Assembly: GCA_900318615.1 (NCBI GenBank)
Contig: ONLK01000002.1
Location: 1-64,000 of the forward strand
Direction of reading: 5' to 3'
DNA from: an uncultured Eubacteriales bacterium
GTDB taxonomy: Bacteria > Bacillota > Clostridia > Lachnospirales > Lachnospiraceae
Length of the DNA stretch: 64,000 bases
Part shown: one piece after another, positions 37,095 through 44,539 of the stretch
How positions within the stretch are numbered: the first letter of the stretch is position 1
How the letters are laid out: each line of letters begins with the position of its first letter
Program-made: the position numbers and the translations under genes
The notes under the pieces: generated by a model
Databases searched by the model: none
Told to the model about the DNA's origin: nothing
Seen by the model: the letters and a program-made list of their open reading frames with translations, nothing else

Positions 37095-37337
37095 ATGTAT
37101 ACCAGGTCCGTGACTATCCGTAAAGTTAGTCAGTCTTATGATATTCCTGAGCTTGTACAGCTTGCATGCAGCTTCAAAAGCGTACTGAAGATCAGAAACA
37201 ACGAAGGTGAGTTTAATGCCAAAAGCATTATGGGTATGATGTCCCTTGACCCCACGGACGGTCCTCTCTGCATCACCGGCAGCGGGGAGGATGAAAAGGA
37301 TGCGGTTGACTCCATTGCCGCTTTTCTGACCCGATAA
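37095..37337 (+). CDS. HPr-like protein without the phosphorylated histidine
   Basis: 80 residues, an HPr fold by length and pattern. The site of His-15 (GIHARPA in HPr) reads QSYDIPELVQLA: there is no His anywhere near it. The regulatory Ser-46 region is kept (NAKSIMGMMSLD), and the helix at the C-terminus reads DEKDAVDSIAAFL. It therefore cannot be a normal PTS phosphocarrier but could be an HPr-kinase target or a regulator of the Crh type. The ATG at 37095 has AAGGAGG. It is followed by a hairpin and then the flavoprotein gene. Confidence 0.75.
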   Translation: MYTRSVTIRKVSQSYDIPELVQLACSFKSVLKIRNNEGEFNAKSIMGMMSLDPTDGPLCITGSGEDEKDAVDSIAAFLTR

Positions 37338-37380
37338 TTGATCGATGAATTCCTTTTCCATCTGACAGACATGCAAACAG

Positions 37381-37424
37381 GGCGGCTGTTTTTCTGTTCT
37401 TCCCGGAACGAAACAGCCGCCTTT
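37381..37424 (+). terminator. Hairpin after the HPr-like gene
   Basis: GGCGGCTGTTT and AAACAGCCGCC with a 19-base loop, followed by TTTC only. Probably a weak terminator, so some readthrough into the flavoprotein gene is possible. Confidence 0.55.
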
Positions 37425-37441
37425 CACGTATCACCGGCGAA

Positions 37442-37462
37442 CAATTGTGAATAATTGTGAAA
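37442..37462. repeat. Direct repeat AATTGTGAA upstream of the flavoprotein gene
   Basis: AATTGTGAA occurs twice, 11 bases apart start to start, just before the SD. The half-site resembles the Rex box TTGTGA, but the two are in direct, not inverted, order. Confidence 0.35.
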
Positions 37463-37488
37463 TGTAAATCCAAGAAGGAGGTTCTGAA

Positions 37489-38349
37489 ATGCCGCGCTAT
37501 GATCTTATTATTATCGGCAGCGGGCCGGCCGGGCTTTCCGCCGCCTTGACAGCCAAAAACAGAAATCTTGATTTTTTACTTTTCGGGAGCAGACACATCA
37601 GTGAAAAAGTTCAGAAAGCTCACCTGATTACCAATTACCTCGGTCTTCCGGAAATATCCGGTGCCAGGCTGGCGGATACTTTCCTGAAACAGATCGATCA
37701 GGAGGAAATTCCTATTCGTGAGGACCGCATTGCCGCCGTTTACAGTATGGGCGATTATTTCACTGTGCAGGCAGGCAGCGAGTATCTGGAAGCTTCCGCT
37801 GTTATCCTGGCGGCCGGAGTCAGCCAGGCAAAATCCTATCCGGGAGAGGCAGGACTTCTGGGGCAGGGGGTAAGCTACTGTGCTACCTGTGATGCCGCCT
37901 TTTTCCGCGGCAAACCTGTCGCTGTCATCGGCGGCAGCCCAAAGGAGGAAGGTGAAGCCTCTTTCCTGGCTGATGTAGCCTCCAGTGTCACGTACTTTCC
38001 TCTCTACCGGGAGGATACCTCCCTTCCGGACTCTGTCCATGTGATTCGTGAAAAAGTCATCGATGTAACGAAAGAAGGTAAGCTTGTCCAGGTGGTCACC
38101 GAACAGAATACCTATCCGTTCGACGGCGTATTCATTCTCCGCGCCAGCATTGCGCCGGATCAGCTGGTGCCGGGCATCCGCACAGAAAACGGCCGTGTGG
38201 TCGTAAACCGCAATATGCAGACCAATCTTCCCGGCCTTTTTGCCGCCGGGGATATCACCGGAACTCCCTATCAGTATATGAAAGCCGCCGGTGAAGGGAA
38301 CGTAGCCGCCATCCGCGCCGCCGGGTACATTCTGGAAAAGAAAAAATAA
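37489..38349 (+). CDS. Thioredoxin reductase-like flavoprotein lacking NADPH motifs
   Basis: 286 residues. The FAD domain has IIGSGPAGLSAAL (9-20) and the second FAD motif FAAGDITGTPYQYMKAAGEG. The redox pair is CATC (C131, C134). The NADPH half is altered: the expected GGGDSAxEEA reads GGSPKEEGEASFLA, and the HRRxxxRA motif is missing (PLYREDTSLPDS). This matches the idea of the clostridial ferredoxin-dependent flavin thioredoxin reductase, which lost NADPH binding. The electron donor could thus be ferredoxin. The ATG follows AAGGAGG. The HPr-like gene lies just upstream. Confidence 0.8.
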   Translation: MPRYDLIIIGSGPAGLSAALTAKNRNLDFLLFGSRHISEKVQKAHLITNYLGLPEISGARLADTFLKQIDQEEIPIREDRIAAVYSMGDYFTVQAGSEYLEASAVILAAGVSQAKSYPGEAGLLGQGVSYCATCDAAFFRGKPVAVIGGSPKEEGEASFLADVASSVTYFPLYREDTSLPDSVHVIREKVIDVTKEGKLVQVVTEQNTYPFDGVFILRASIAPDQLVPGIRTENGRVVVNRNMQTNLPGLFAAGDITGTPYQYMKAAGEGNVAAIRAAGYILEKKK

Positions 38350-38383
38350 CAACTGCACCTAAAAAAGCATGTCTATCTGTATT

Positions 38384-38421
38384 AAAAAGCCGCCGGCCCT
38401 TTCATGCCGGCGGCTTCTTTA
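38384..38421. terminator. Bidirectional terminator between the flavoprotein and the binding protein
   Basis: GCCGCCGGC and GCCGGCGGC with an eight-base loop; AAAAA before and TTCTTT after. It serves the convergent genes on both sides. Confidence 0.85.
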
Positions 38422-38501
38422 CTCATTTCTTCTTACTCATTTCCTCGGGCGCCTGCTTCCGGCAATTCTCAGGATTACGGGGCATCCCCGGAAAACTGCT
38501 T

Positions 38502-39698
38502 TTATCCTTCACTGAAAAAGTTTTCTGTGTCTATCTTCTGGTATCCTCCGAAGCTGGCCGGACAGGCAAAGATTTCATCCGCCAGTTCCTGTCCGAGGAA
38601 AGCCTTTGTAATTTCATTTGTCTTATCGGCCATGTCAATATCTTCAAATCGATCCGGATATACGGTCTTGCCGATAAACCAGGTATTGGCGAGTGCTGTC
38701 TCAAAGTTGGTGTAATAGGCATTGTAAGCCATCTGAAGATATACCTCTCCGTCCTGCCATGCCTTGCAGGTGTCAAACATGGTCCTGTCTTCCTGATACA
38801 GCGGCCTGATGTTTTTAACAGCCGCCGCGTCCATGATCATGATGTCCATATCCGCGCCAAGCGAAATAAATTTTTCCTCTTCAATCGGCTGGATTCCATC
38901 CGCATCCAGATCCGCAACCACATTGCGCACATTGGCTGCGGTGAACGGATAATAATTCTGCGCCGTCATCAGATGATTGGTGGTTCCCCAGTTTCCGAGC
39001 CCGCAGATATAAACTCCCGGCCGGCTGCCGGCTGCGATGTCCGCAGTGCGTTTCATGATATCTTCTTTTTCCGACTCAACGAAGGAAAGCAGCATTTCCG
39101 CCTTGTCTTCCCTTCCGAAAACAGTTCCCAGCATGGTCATGGAGGATGCAAAGGCATCATCGAAAACCGCCTTCGGTCCGACTCTGACAGTCAGCACCGG
39201 AACACCCAGCTGTTCCTGAAGTGCATCTTCCTTCTCACTGTCCTCATACTCAGATAGGACGATATCCGGGTCACAGGCAATGATTTTTTCTGCTTCCGCA
39301 GCCTGTGCATTCGGTCCGCCCACGCCGCAGGAAGGAAGCTTTGAAAAAACATCCTCATATGCAATCACGTACGGCCGGGCAACGCCGTCAAACATCTGAG
39401 GGCGATTCTCCAGCGCCGTGTTGTCAATGTCTTCTACCCCGCTCAGCAAAGAAACATCGCCAATATAAGAGTACATTCTCAATGCTCCGGCCCCGATGCA
39501 GACCACGTGCTGATAACTGCCCGGTACAATTTCCACCTGGCGCCCGATCATGTCCGTAATCGTCACTTTTCGGCCATTCTCCGCTTCGCTCATCCTGTCC
39601 GCAGTTTCGCCAGCTTCCTGTGCGCCGGCGCTCAGCACGCCTCCTGCCAGTGCGGCGCTCATCAGTGTGATCAGAATTTTAATTCTGTTATTTTTCAT
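38502..39698 (-). CDS. ABC transporter substrate-binding protein (FecB/BtuF-like)
   Basis: 398 residues, periplasmic-binding fold of the siderophore/cobalamin group: VTITDMIGRQVEIVPGSYQHVVCIG, then IIACDPDIVLSEYED. The N-terminus is a signal peptide (KILITLMSAALAGGVLSAGA), but no Cys lipobox is present in the first 60 residues. Gram-positive binding proteins are normally lipid-anchored, so this one may be held otherwise or be free. Ligand unknown; a metal chelate, haem or corrinoid is plausible. ATGA overlap with the upstream ATPase gene shows coupled translation. Last gene of the operon. Confidence 0.85.
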   Translation of the reverse strand: MKNNRIKILITLMSAALAGGVLSAGAQEAGETADRMSEAENGRKVTITDMIGRQVEIVPGSYQHVVCIGAGALRMYSYIGDVSLLSGVEDIDNTALENRPQMFDGVARPYVIAYEDVFSKLPSCGVGGPNAQAAEAEKIIACDPDIVLSEYEDSEKEDALQEQLGVPVLTVRVGPKAVFDDAFASSMTMLGTVFGREDKAEMLLSFVESEKEDIMKRTADIAAGSRPGVYICGLGNWGTTNHLMTAQNYYPFTAANVRNVVADLDADGIQPIEEEKFISLGADMDIMIMDAAAVKNIRPLYQEDRTMFDTCKAWQDGEVYLQMAYNAYYTNFETALANTWFIGKTVYPDRFEDIDMADKTNEITKAFLGQELADEIFACPASFGGYQKIDTENFFSEG

Positions 39699-40468
39699 TC
39701 CTTATTCCTTCTCCCTCCCTGTAAGATAATTTTTTCGTTATGATATTCAATAATCCGCACCTTCGCGTCAAAAACATCGCGGATAACGTCCTGCCGGAAT
39801 AATTCACGTCCCCCCTGACAGCGAATCGTTCCGTCCTTCAGGAAATAGAAAAAATCGCCAAAGGCCATCGCCTGATTCAAATCATGCAGTGAGCACAGAA
39901 TGCTGATTCCTTTCTGCCGGGAAAGCTTTGCCGCCTCCTCCAGGATCAGCTGTCCGCCGGTGATATCCAGACTGCCGGTCGGTTCATCAAAAATCAGCAT
40001 TCTGGGTTCCTGTGCCAAAGCCCGGGCGATCGCGGTTTTCTGCCGCTCCCCGCCGGAGAGTGTCCGGACGCTCCGTCCAGAAAGTTCCGAAAGATGCATT
40101 TCCTCCAGGATCCGGGATACCACCTCATAATCCCTTTTCCCCGCATGAAACCCGAAATGGGAAATCCGCCCCATCAAAACCGAGTCGAAAACGCTCATAT
40201 CCCCAAACTGTATCTCCTGGGGTACATAAGCGATCAGGCGTGACCTTTGAGCTGCGTTCATGTGCAGAAGATCCCTGCCGTCCAGGCAAGCCGTTCCCCG
40301 GTGCGTCTTGTTTATTCCAAGCAGGCATTTAAAAAGTGTTGATTTTCCTGCTCCGTTCCGTCCAAGGAGAATGCCTATTTTTCCTTCCGGAAGTTTCAGG
40401 CTGATATCGCTCAATACCGGTGTGGTTCGGGGGGAATATTGATAACAAAGTCCATCGACCCTCAGCAT
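39695..40468 (-). CDS. ABC transporter ATPase (FecE/BtuD-like)
   Basis: 257 residues. Walker A is GRNGAGKS (36-43), Q-loop near YVPQE, signature LSGGERQ, Walker B MLIFDEPTGSLD. Typical iron-siderophore/B12 ATPase. The ATG at 40466-40468 overlaps the permease stop by seven bases; the frame further upstream is permease shadow. An AAGGAAGGG SD precedes. Confidence 0.93.
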   Translation of the reverse strand: MLRVDGLCYQYSPRTTPVLSDISLKLPEGKIGILLGRNGAGKSTLFKCLLGINKTHRGTACLDGRDLLHMNAAQRSRLIAYVPQEIQFGDMSVFDSVLMGRISHFGFHAGKRDYEVVSRILEEMHLSELSGRSVRTLSGGERQKTAIARALAQEPRMLIFDEPTGSLDITGGQLILEEAAKLSRQKGISILCSLHDLNQAMAFGDFFYFLKDGTIRCQGGRELFRQDVIRDVFDAKVRIIEYHNEKIILQGGRRNKE

Positions 40469-41544
40469 CCGCAGGATCCCTTCCTTTCTGAAAAAATGAT
40501 AATGATAAAAAACGGAGCCCCGAGCAGTGTGGTGATGGCCCCCACGGGCAGGGCGGATCCGCCTCCCATACTCCGGGACAGTGTATCTGCAAGAAGCAGC
40601 AGCAGGCTGCCGGCGAGCGCACTTGCCGGTGTGCTGAAACGGAAGTCCTGCCCCATCAGCTTTTTCACCGAATGCGGACATATAATTCCAATAAAACCGA
40701 TAATTCCGAGAAATGAAACGCATACGGCAGTGATCAGCGATGCCAGCAGCATGGATATTCCCCGCAAAAGTTCAACATTGATTCCCATGGACATAGCCGC
40801 CGCGTCTCCGCTTTGCAGTGCATTATAGCGCCAGGACATCCGCTGAAAATAGACGATCCCCAGCGCTGCCGCCGCCAGCATTATCCAGTCCGTCCGGTAT
40901 GTCGCCCGGCCCAGATCTCCGAATGTCCAAATGACCGCAGCGGATAAACCGACATCCGTTGCATAAAACTGAAGGATGGTCGTGCCGGCGTTCCATACAG
41001 AGCCCATGGCAATGCCGGCAAGCACCACTACATTCGGAGAAAACGATCGTACCCTGCAAAGTTCCACAACAATCAGAACAGACAGGATAGAAAACAAAAA
41101 TGCAATCAGGGACGAAGCATACGGATCCACTCCGGCTGTGTAGTTTGACACATTATGCCCGGTGGAAAGAAATCCCCCTGCAAAAGCGATGATCGACAAA
41201 TTTGCGCCGAAAACCGCGGCATTGGAAACGCCCAGAGTCGCCGGAGATGCCATCGGATTATTCAGCACCGCCTGCATGATAAGTCCGGAGACGCTCAGAC
41301 CGGCTCCGGCGGTGAGTGCCGCCATGATCCGCGGAACCCGGATGTTCCACAGAATCCGGATGTTCACCGGGCTTCCCCGATGTGCCAGCGCGTCCATGCC
41401 GTCCCGTACAGACATTCCGGAGGATCCTGTAAAAAGGCAAAGAACGGCAGCGGCGGCTGTCAGAACCGCCAGAATAAATATCATAGTTATCTTTTTGTGT
41501 CGGATCCGTTTCTGTACGGCTATACTTTCGCTTTCCAGTTTCAT
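40462..41544 (-). CDS. FecCD-family ABC transporter permease
   Basis: 360 residues with about ten hydrophobic segments. Family stretches: NIRVPRIMAALTAGAGLSVSGLIMQAVLNNPMASPATLG, then GFIGIICPHSVKKLMG and a final LPVGAITTLLGAPFFIIIIF. It is a BtuC/FecCD homodimeric permease for siderophore, haem or corrinoid uptake. The ATG at 41542-41544 (MKLESES) follows AAAGGG; the longer frame runs into the methyltransferase. It ends with GSCGC. Confidence 0.93.
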   Translation of the reverse strand: MKLESESIAVQKRIRHKKITMIFILAVLTAAAAVLCLFTGSSGMSVRDGMDALAHRGSPVNIRILWNIRVPRIMAALTAGAGLSVSGLIMQAVLNNPMASPATLGVSNAAVFGANLSIIAFAGGFLSTGHNVSNYTAGVDPYASSLIAFLFSILSVLIVVELCRVRSFSPNVVVLAGIAMGSVWNAGTTILQFYATDVGLSAAVIWTFGDLGRATYRTDWIMLAAAALGIVYFQRMSWRYNALQSGDAAAMSMGINVELLRGISMLLASLITAVCVSFLGIIGFIGIICPHSVKKLMGQDFRFSTPASALAGSLLLLLADTLSRSMGGGSALPVGAITTLLGAPFFIIIIFSERKGSCGC

Positions 41545-41554
41545 GCTCTGCCCT

Positions 41555-42145
41555 TTACTTTGTTTTATATCCGGAAACAATATATATTTCGTCGTCCGAT
41601 ATGGTTATATCCGTCTCAAGATAGCGGTCAAACAGCCTTTTCATTTGTTCTGCCGTCAGCATTTTATTCGACACAGAAGCAGCCGCATGCGAATGATGCT
41701 CATTGAGCGTTTTCAGTCCGATCCCGTGCGCCGCAGTCAGACGGGCGCCCGGCTTCAAAAGCCCCGCCATCTCGCCGATCAGCCGTTCAGGATCCGGAAA
41801 ATGCGGAAACGCATTGTAAATCACACAGCAGTCAACCTTCGGAAGTTTTCCGGCAATCTCCTCCACATCTGCACAGATCACCCGATAGCCGTATCCGGCT
41901 GCCTTCCTTTCCGCAATCTTCACCATCTGGGGCGAAATGTCAACAGCCGTGACCGAACCGGCCTTTCTTTCCGCATAAAACGGAAATAAAACTCCTGTGC
42001 CGCAGGCCACGTCCAGCACCTGCACACCCTCCCGCACCCCGGCGGCATCCAGAATACGACTTATTTTTTCTTCATTTACTTCAATTTCCCTATCCCAGTC
42101 TGGGGCGAGTTGATCAAAAAAACGGATTACTTCCTGTCTGTCCAT
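41555..42145 (-). CDS. Class I SAM-dependent methyltransferase
   Basis: 196 residues. The SAM-binding motif is VLDVACGTGVLFP (43-55), followed by VTAVDISPQMVKIAERKA and the acidic motif VICADVEE. It heads the ABC importer operon by 10 bases, so it may modify the imported ligand or a chelator. The ATG has GGAGCAGGAACAG upstream. The leader contains a strong terminator just upstream. Substrate unknown. Confidence 0.85.
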   Translation of the reverse strand: MDRQEVIRFFDQLAPDWDREIEVNEEKISRILDAAGVREGVQVLDVACGTGVLFPFYAERKAGSVTAVDISPQMVKIAERKAAGYGYRVICADVEEIAGKLPKVDCCVIYNAFPHFPDPERLIGEMAGLLKPGARLTAAHGIGLKTLNEHHSHAAASVSNKMLTAEQMKRLFDRYLETDITISDDEIYIVSGYKTK

Positions 42146-42202
42146 TCTGTTCCTGCTCCAATTCGTTATGCACGTTCCGATCCCTGTTCAGCATCGAAGG
42201 GC

Positions 42203-42380
42203 AAAAAAAGACACGCAGCTTTTCATCAGAAAAACCGCATGTCTTCATGACATACCTGTATCTTCACGGATGATCCTCCGCCCCCCTGAGGGCGGAATAA
42301 AATAAAGATCAGCACAACGCTGTTCCGGATACTTCTGTATCCCTGTCCGGCTTCCTGCCCGGCCATACCTTAGTACAATA
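42203..42380 (-). ncRNA. Structured leader with terminator/antiterminator, possible riboswitch-like attenuator
   Basis: Reading the minus strand from a weak promoter (-35 TTGTAA at 42398-42403, -10 TATTGT at 42375-42380): several GC-rich stems, including one at 42277-42296 (TCCGCC/GGCGGA), then a small hairpin ATGTC-ATGAA-GACAT (42239-42253) whose 3' arm is also the 5' arm of a long terminator (15-base stem, 42210-42243, followed by seven T at 42203-42209). The two hairpins exclude each other. This is the layout of a transcription attenuator. It does not match cobalamin, Moco or T-box patterns that I recall. It could instead simply end the DUF3842 transcript. Confidence 0.5.
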
Positions 42381-42397
42381 TCACGGTCCGGCTCATT

Positions 42398-42850
42398 TTA
42401 CAAGCTGCCGCTTTTCATTTTCCGGAGCTTCTTAATCTCCTCCACCGCGCTTTGCACCAGTTCAGAGGTATTCAGATTTTTTGTTCCGGCAATAATGTTG
42501 TTGCAGTGATACCGGCTGTTCAGCGGAAGCAGTATGCGCGAAGCAGTACTTCTTCCTACCGCCAGTGCCATGGCGGCTGTTATCTCCCCCATCATGGAAT
42601 CTGCAATGACAATGCCAACCGGGCCAACAATAACATCCGCCCTCCGGGCACATACGCGAATCGGATTTTCGCCGGTCGCTGCGGTATCCGCGCCTGCCTT
42701 CAGCATAGCGTTCGTGGCTGCGCTGTTCGTACCCACTGCCATTACAAATGCGTCCGCAATTTCGGCTTTAATCGAGGAAACCAGCATTCGGCCGATGCCT
42801 CCGCCCTGTGCATCAATAACAAGTATGTTCAATTCATTCTGCCCTTCCAT
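42398..42850 (-). CDS. DUF3842 family protein
   Basis: About 150 residues. The N-terminus ILVIDAQGGGIGRMLVSSIK is a Rossmann-like beta-loop-alpha; further on VIVGPVGIVIADSMMGEITAAMA. This is the DUF3842 family, common in Clostridia with no known function. An alternative ATG eight codons upstream (42874) sits too close to its AAGGGAG. It is followed 160 bases later by the leader of the methyltransferase operon. Confidence 0.75.
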   Translation of the reverse strand: MEGQNELNILVIDAQGGGIGRMLVSSIKAEIADAFVMAVGTNSAATNAMLKAGADTAATGENPIRVCARRADVIVGPVGIVIADSMMGEITAAMALAVGRSTASRILLPLNSRYHCNNIIAGTKNLNTSELVQSAVEEIKKLRKMKSGSL

Positions 42851-42893
42851 TATTTCATTCCGCCAGGGAACCATCGGCTCCCTTTTATTCCTT

Positions 42894-43784
42894 TTATCGT
42901 TTTGCCTGTTCTGTCAGTTTGCTGACAAGATTACGGTCGATGACACCGGTAATTGTCATCTTGTTCATCGCCTGAAAATGTCGGACAGAACGTACGGTGG
43001 CCGGCCCGCACAGACCGTCCGCCCCGCCGCAGCTGTATCCAAGAGCGTTCAGCATCGTCTGCACGGAATAAACCGTATCTGTATCCACGGAACGGTTCGC
43101 CTCCAGTTCCTCCTTCAGTGTAGTCTCAAGACCTATGTCGGCGCGCAGGGTTTCGACCGTATCCCCATCAAAAGCTGCACCGTAATTATCATACAGACCG
43201 GTGATCGCAACGACGCGGTTATAGTATCCGACATACCAGTTTTCATTAAATTTTTCACCGTCTCCATCCTGCTGATACTGCTGGCAGGCTGATTTTTGCT
43301 GCTCCATCGCCGTTCGATACACATGACAGTAATACTGGAGGTTTTTATCACTGAACAGTGCGTTCTGGTAACGGTTGTAAAAATTATCTTCCGCTTCCAC
43401 GCACGCATAGTAATAAGCAACCCGGTCCGCCTCATTCATCCCTGCCAGCTCTTCCGATGTATACTCCGCCGCCTTCTGTCTTCTTTGATTAAACGAATCC
43501 ACCGCTGCCTCCAGAAACTGCTGAGGATCCGTTTCCCCGGCATCGCTGACCGGGGCCGCCGCTCCTGCCGCCGCTCCGTTATCATCTGTCAGCTCACCGA
43601 TCTGAATTCCTGTTTTCTCCTCCAGAACCGATAATTCTGATTCGAGGGCGGCTAGCCGCTCGCTGAGTGAAAGAGCATCACTGTCCTGTGATGCAGCCGC
43701 CGCTGCCGGCGTCAGAACAAGAGCGGTGCAAAGAAAGACGGCTCTTAACTCATTTTTCCATATCGGCACTTTCTGTTTCTTCAT
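42894..43784 (-). CDS. Exported peptidoglycan-binding domain protein
   Basis: 296 residues. A signal peptide ends near 32 (VFLCTALVLTPAAAAA). Then a coiled region (LSERLAALESELSVLEEK), a helical middle part rich in Tyr and Gln, and at the C-terminus a peptidoglycan-binding type 1 repeat (VQTMLNALGYSCGGADGLCGPATVRSVRHFQ). It probably sits in the wall. No catalytic motif. Downstream of the small membrane protein in the same direction. Confidence 0.8.
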   Translation of the reverse strand: MKKQKVPIWKNELRAVFLCTALVLTPAAAAASQDSDALSLSERLAALESELSVLEEKTGIQIGELTDDNGAAAGAAAPVSDAGETDPQQFLEAAVDSFNQRRQKAAEYTSEELAGMNEADRVAYYYACVEAEDNFYNRYQNALFSDKNLQYYCHVYRTAMEQQKSACQQYQQDGDGEKFNENWYVGYYNRVVAITGLYDNYGAAFDGDTVETLRADIGLETTLKEELEANRSVDTDTVYSVQTMLNALGYSCGGADGLCGPATVRSVRHFQAMNKMTITGVIDRNLVSKLTEQAKR

Positions 43785-43831
43785 GTTTTACCTGCTTCTT
43801 TTGCTTCTGATTCTGAAGCTTCTCCCGAAGT

Positions 43832-44401
43832 TTATTCTGAAGTTTCGTCCGTCGTTTCGGATGAAGTTTCTTCCGTCACTCCTTCTGTCGCCTTTTCCAG
43901 ATCAAATTGTTCATAGATTTCCCTGTAGGCTTTCTGAGCCTCCGGTGTGTCCTTCAGTCTGTCCGCCGCTGCACCGGAAATGCTCTGCCAGTTTTTTTCC
44001 AGCTTGTCCGGATTTATACCGCGCAGCGAAGTATAAATTGTCTCCAGCTGGTCGGCCGCATTCACCGGGTCATCCGTCAGCATCCGGAGTGTAATGGCCG
44101 TATACTCAATGTCCGGATATTTTTCCGACATCACACCATTGAAAGCTTTGTAGTACATTTCCGTGTACGGATCCTTCAGAAAGGCATTATAAATATCTTC
44201 ATCATATTTTGCATCCCGGTACTGAAGAGCCAGATTGTAATCCGGAAGCGATATATTGAGCATGCGGGCATTGTGCTGACGCTGCGACGGCAGCCGGATC
44301 GAATAGGAAATGATCATAATCGCGAGGATACCAACGCAGAAAATAAGATACCTCTTTTTCTGTGCGCTGTTCATGGTATAAACGTTCTGATGTTTTTTCA
44401 T
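43832..44401 (-). CDS. Single-pass membrane protein, unrecognised
   Basis: About 189 residues. One hydrophobic segment near residues 18-35 (YLIFCVGILAIMIISYSI), then a soluble part with Tyr- and Asp-rich stretches and an acidic Thr/Glu tail (EGVTEETSSETTDETSE). No family recognised. Two ATGs in tandem follow AAGGAG; the second (44401) has better spacing. It lies between pckA and the peptidoglycan-binding gene, so an envelope role is an inference. Confidence 0.7.
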   Translation of the reverse strand: MKKHQNVYTMNSAQKKRYLIFCVGILAIMIISYSIRLPSQRQHNARMLNISLPDYNLALQYRDAKYDEDIYNAFLKDPYTEMYYKAFNGVMSEKYPDIEYTAITLRMLTDDPVNAADQLETIYTSLRGINPDKLEKNWQSISGAAADRLKDTPEAQKAYREIYEQFDLEKATEGVTEETSSETTDETSE

Positions 44402-44485
44402 CATGCGCTCCTTTTGCTGTGCTCTTTCATCATTTTGAATAATTATAACACGTCCGGAGTTGTTACGCAGTTATTTAAGACCGAT

Positions 44486-44516
44486 AAAAAAGAGAGGACA
44501 GCTTTCCTGTCCTCTC
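44486..44516 (-). terminator. Terminator of pckA
   Basis: GAGAGGACAG and CTGTCCTCTC, five-base loop, six T on the minus strand. Confidence 0.9.
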
Positions 44517-44539
44517 CCTGTACGTAATTGATGACGGCA

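Noticed and set aside
42146..42400. Cobalamin or Moco riboswitch
   Set aside because: No B12-box-like GCCACTG and no recalled Moco core. Left as an unclassified leader.
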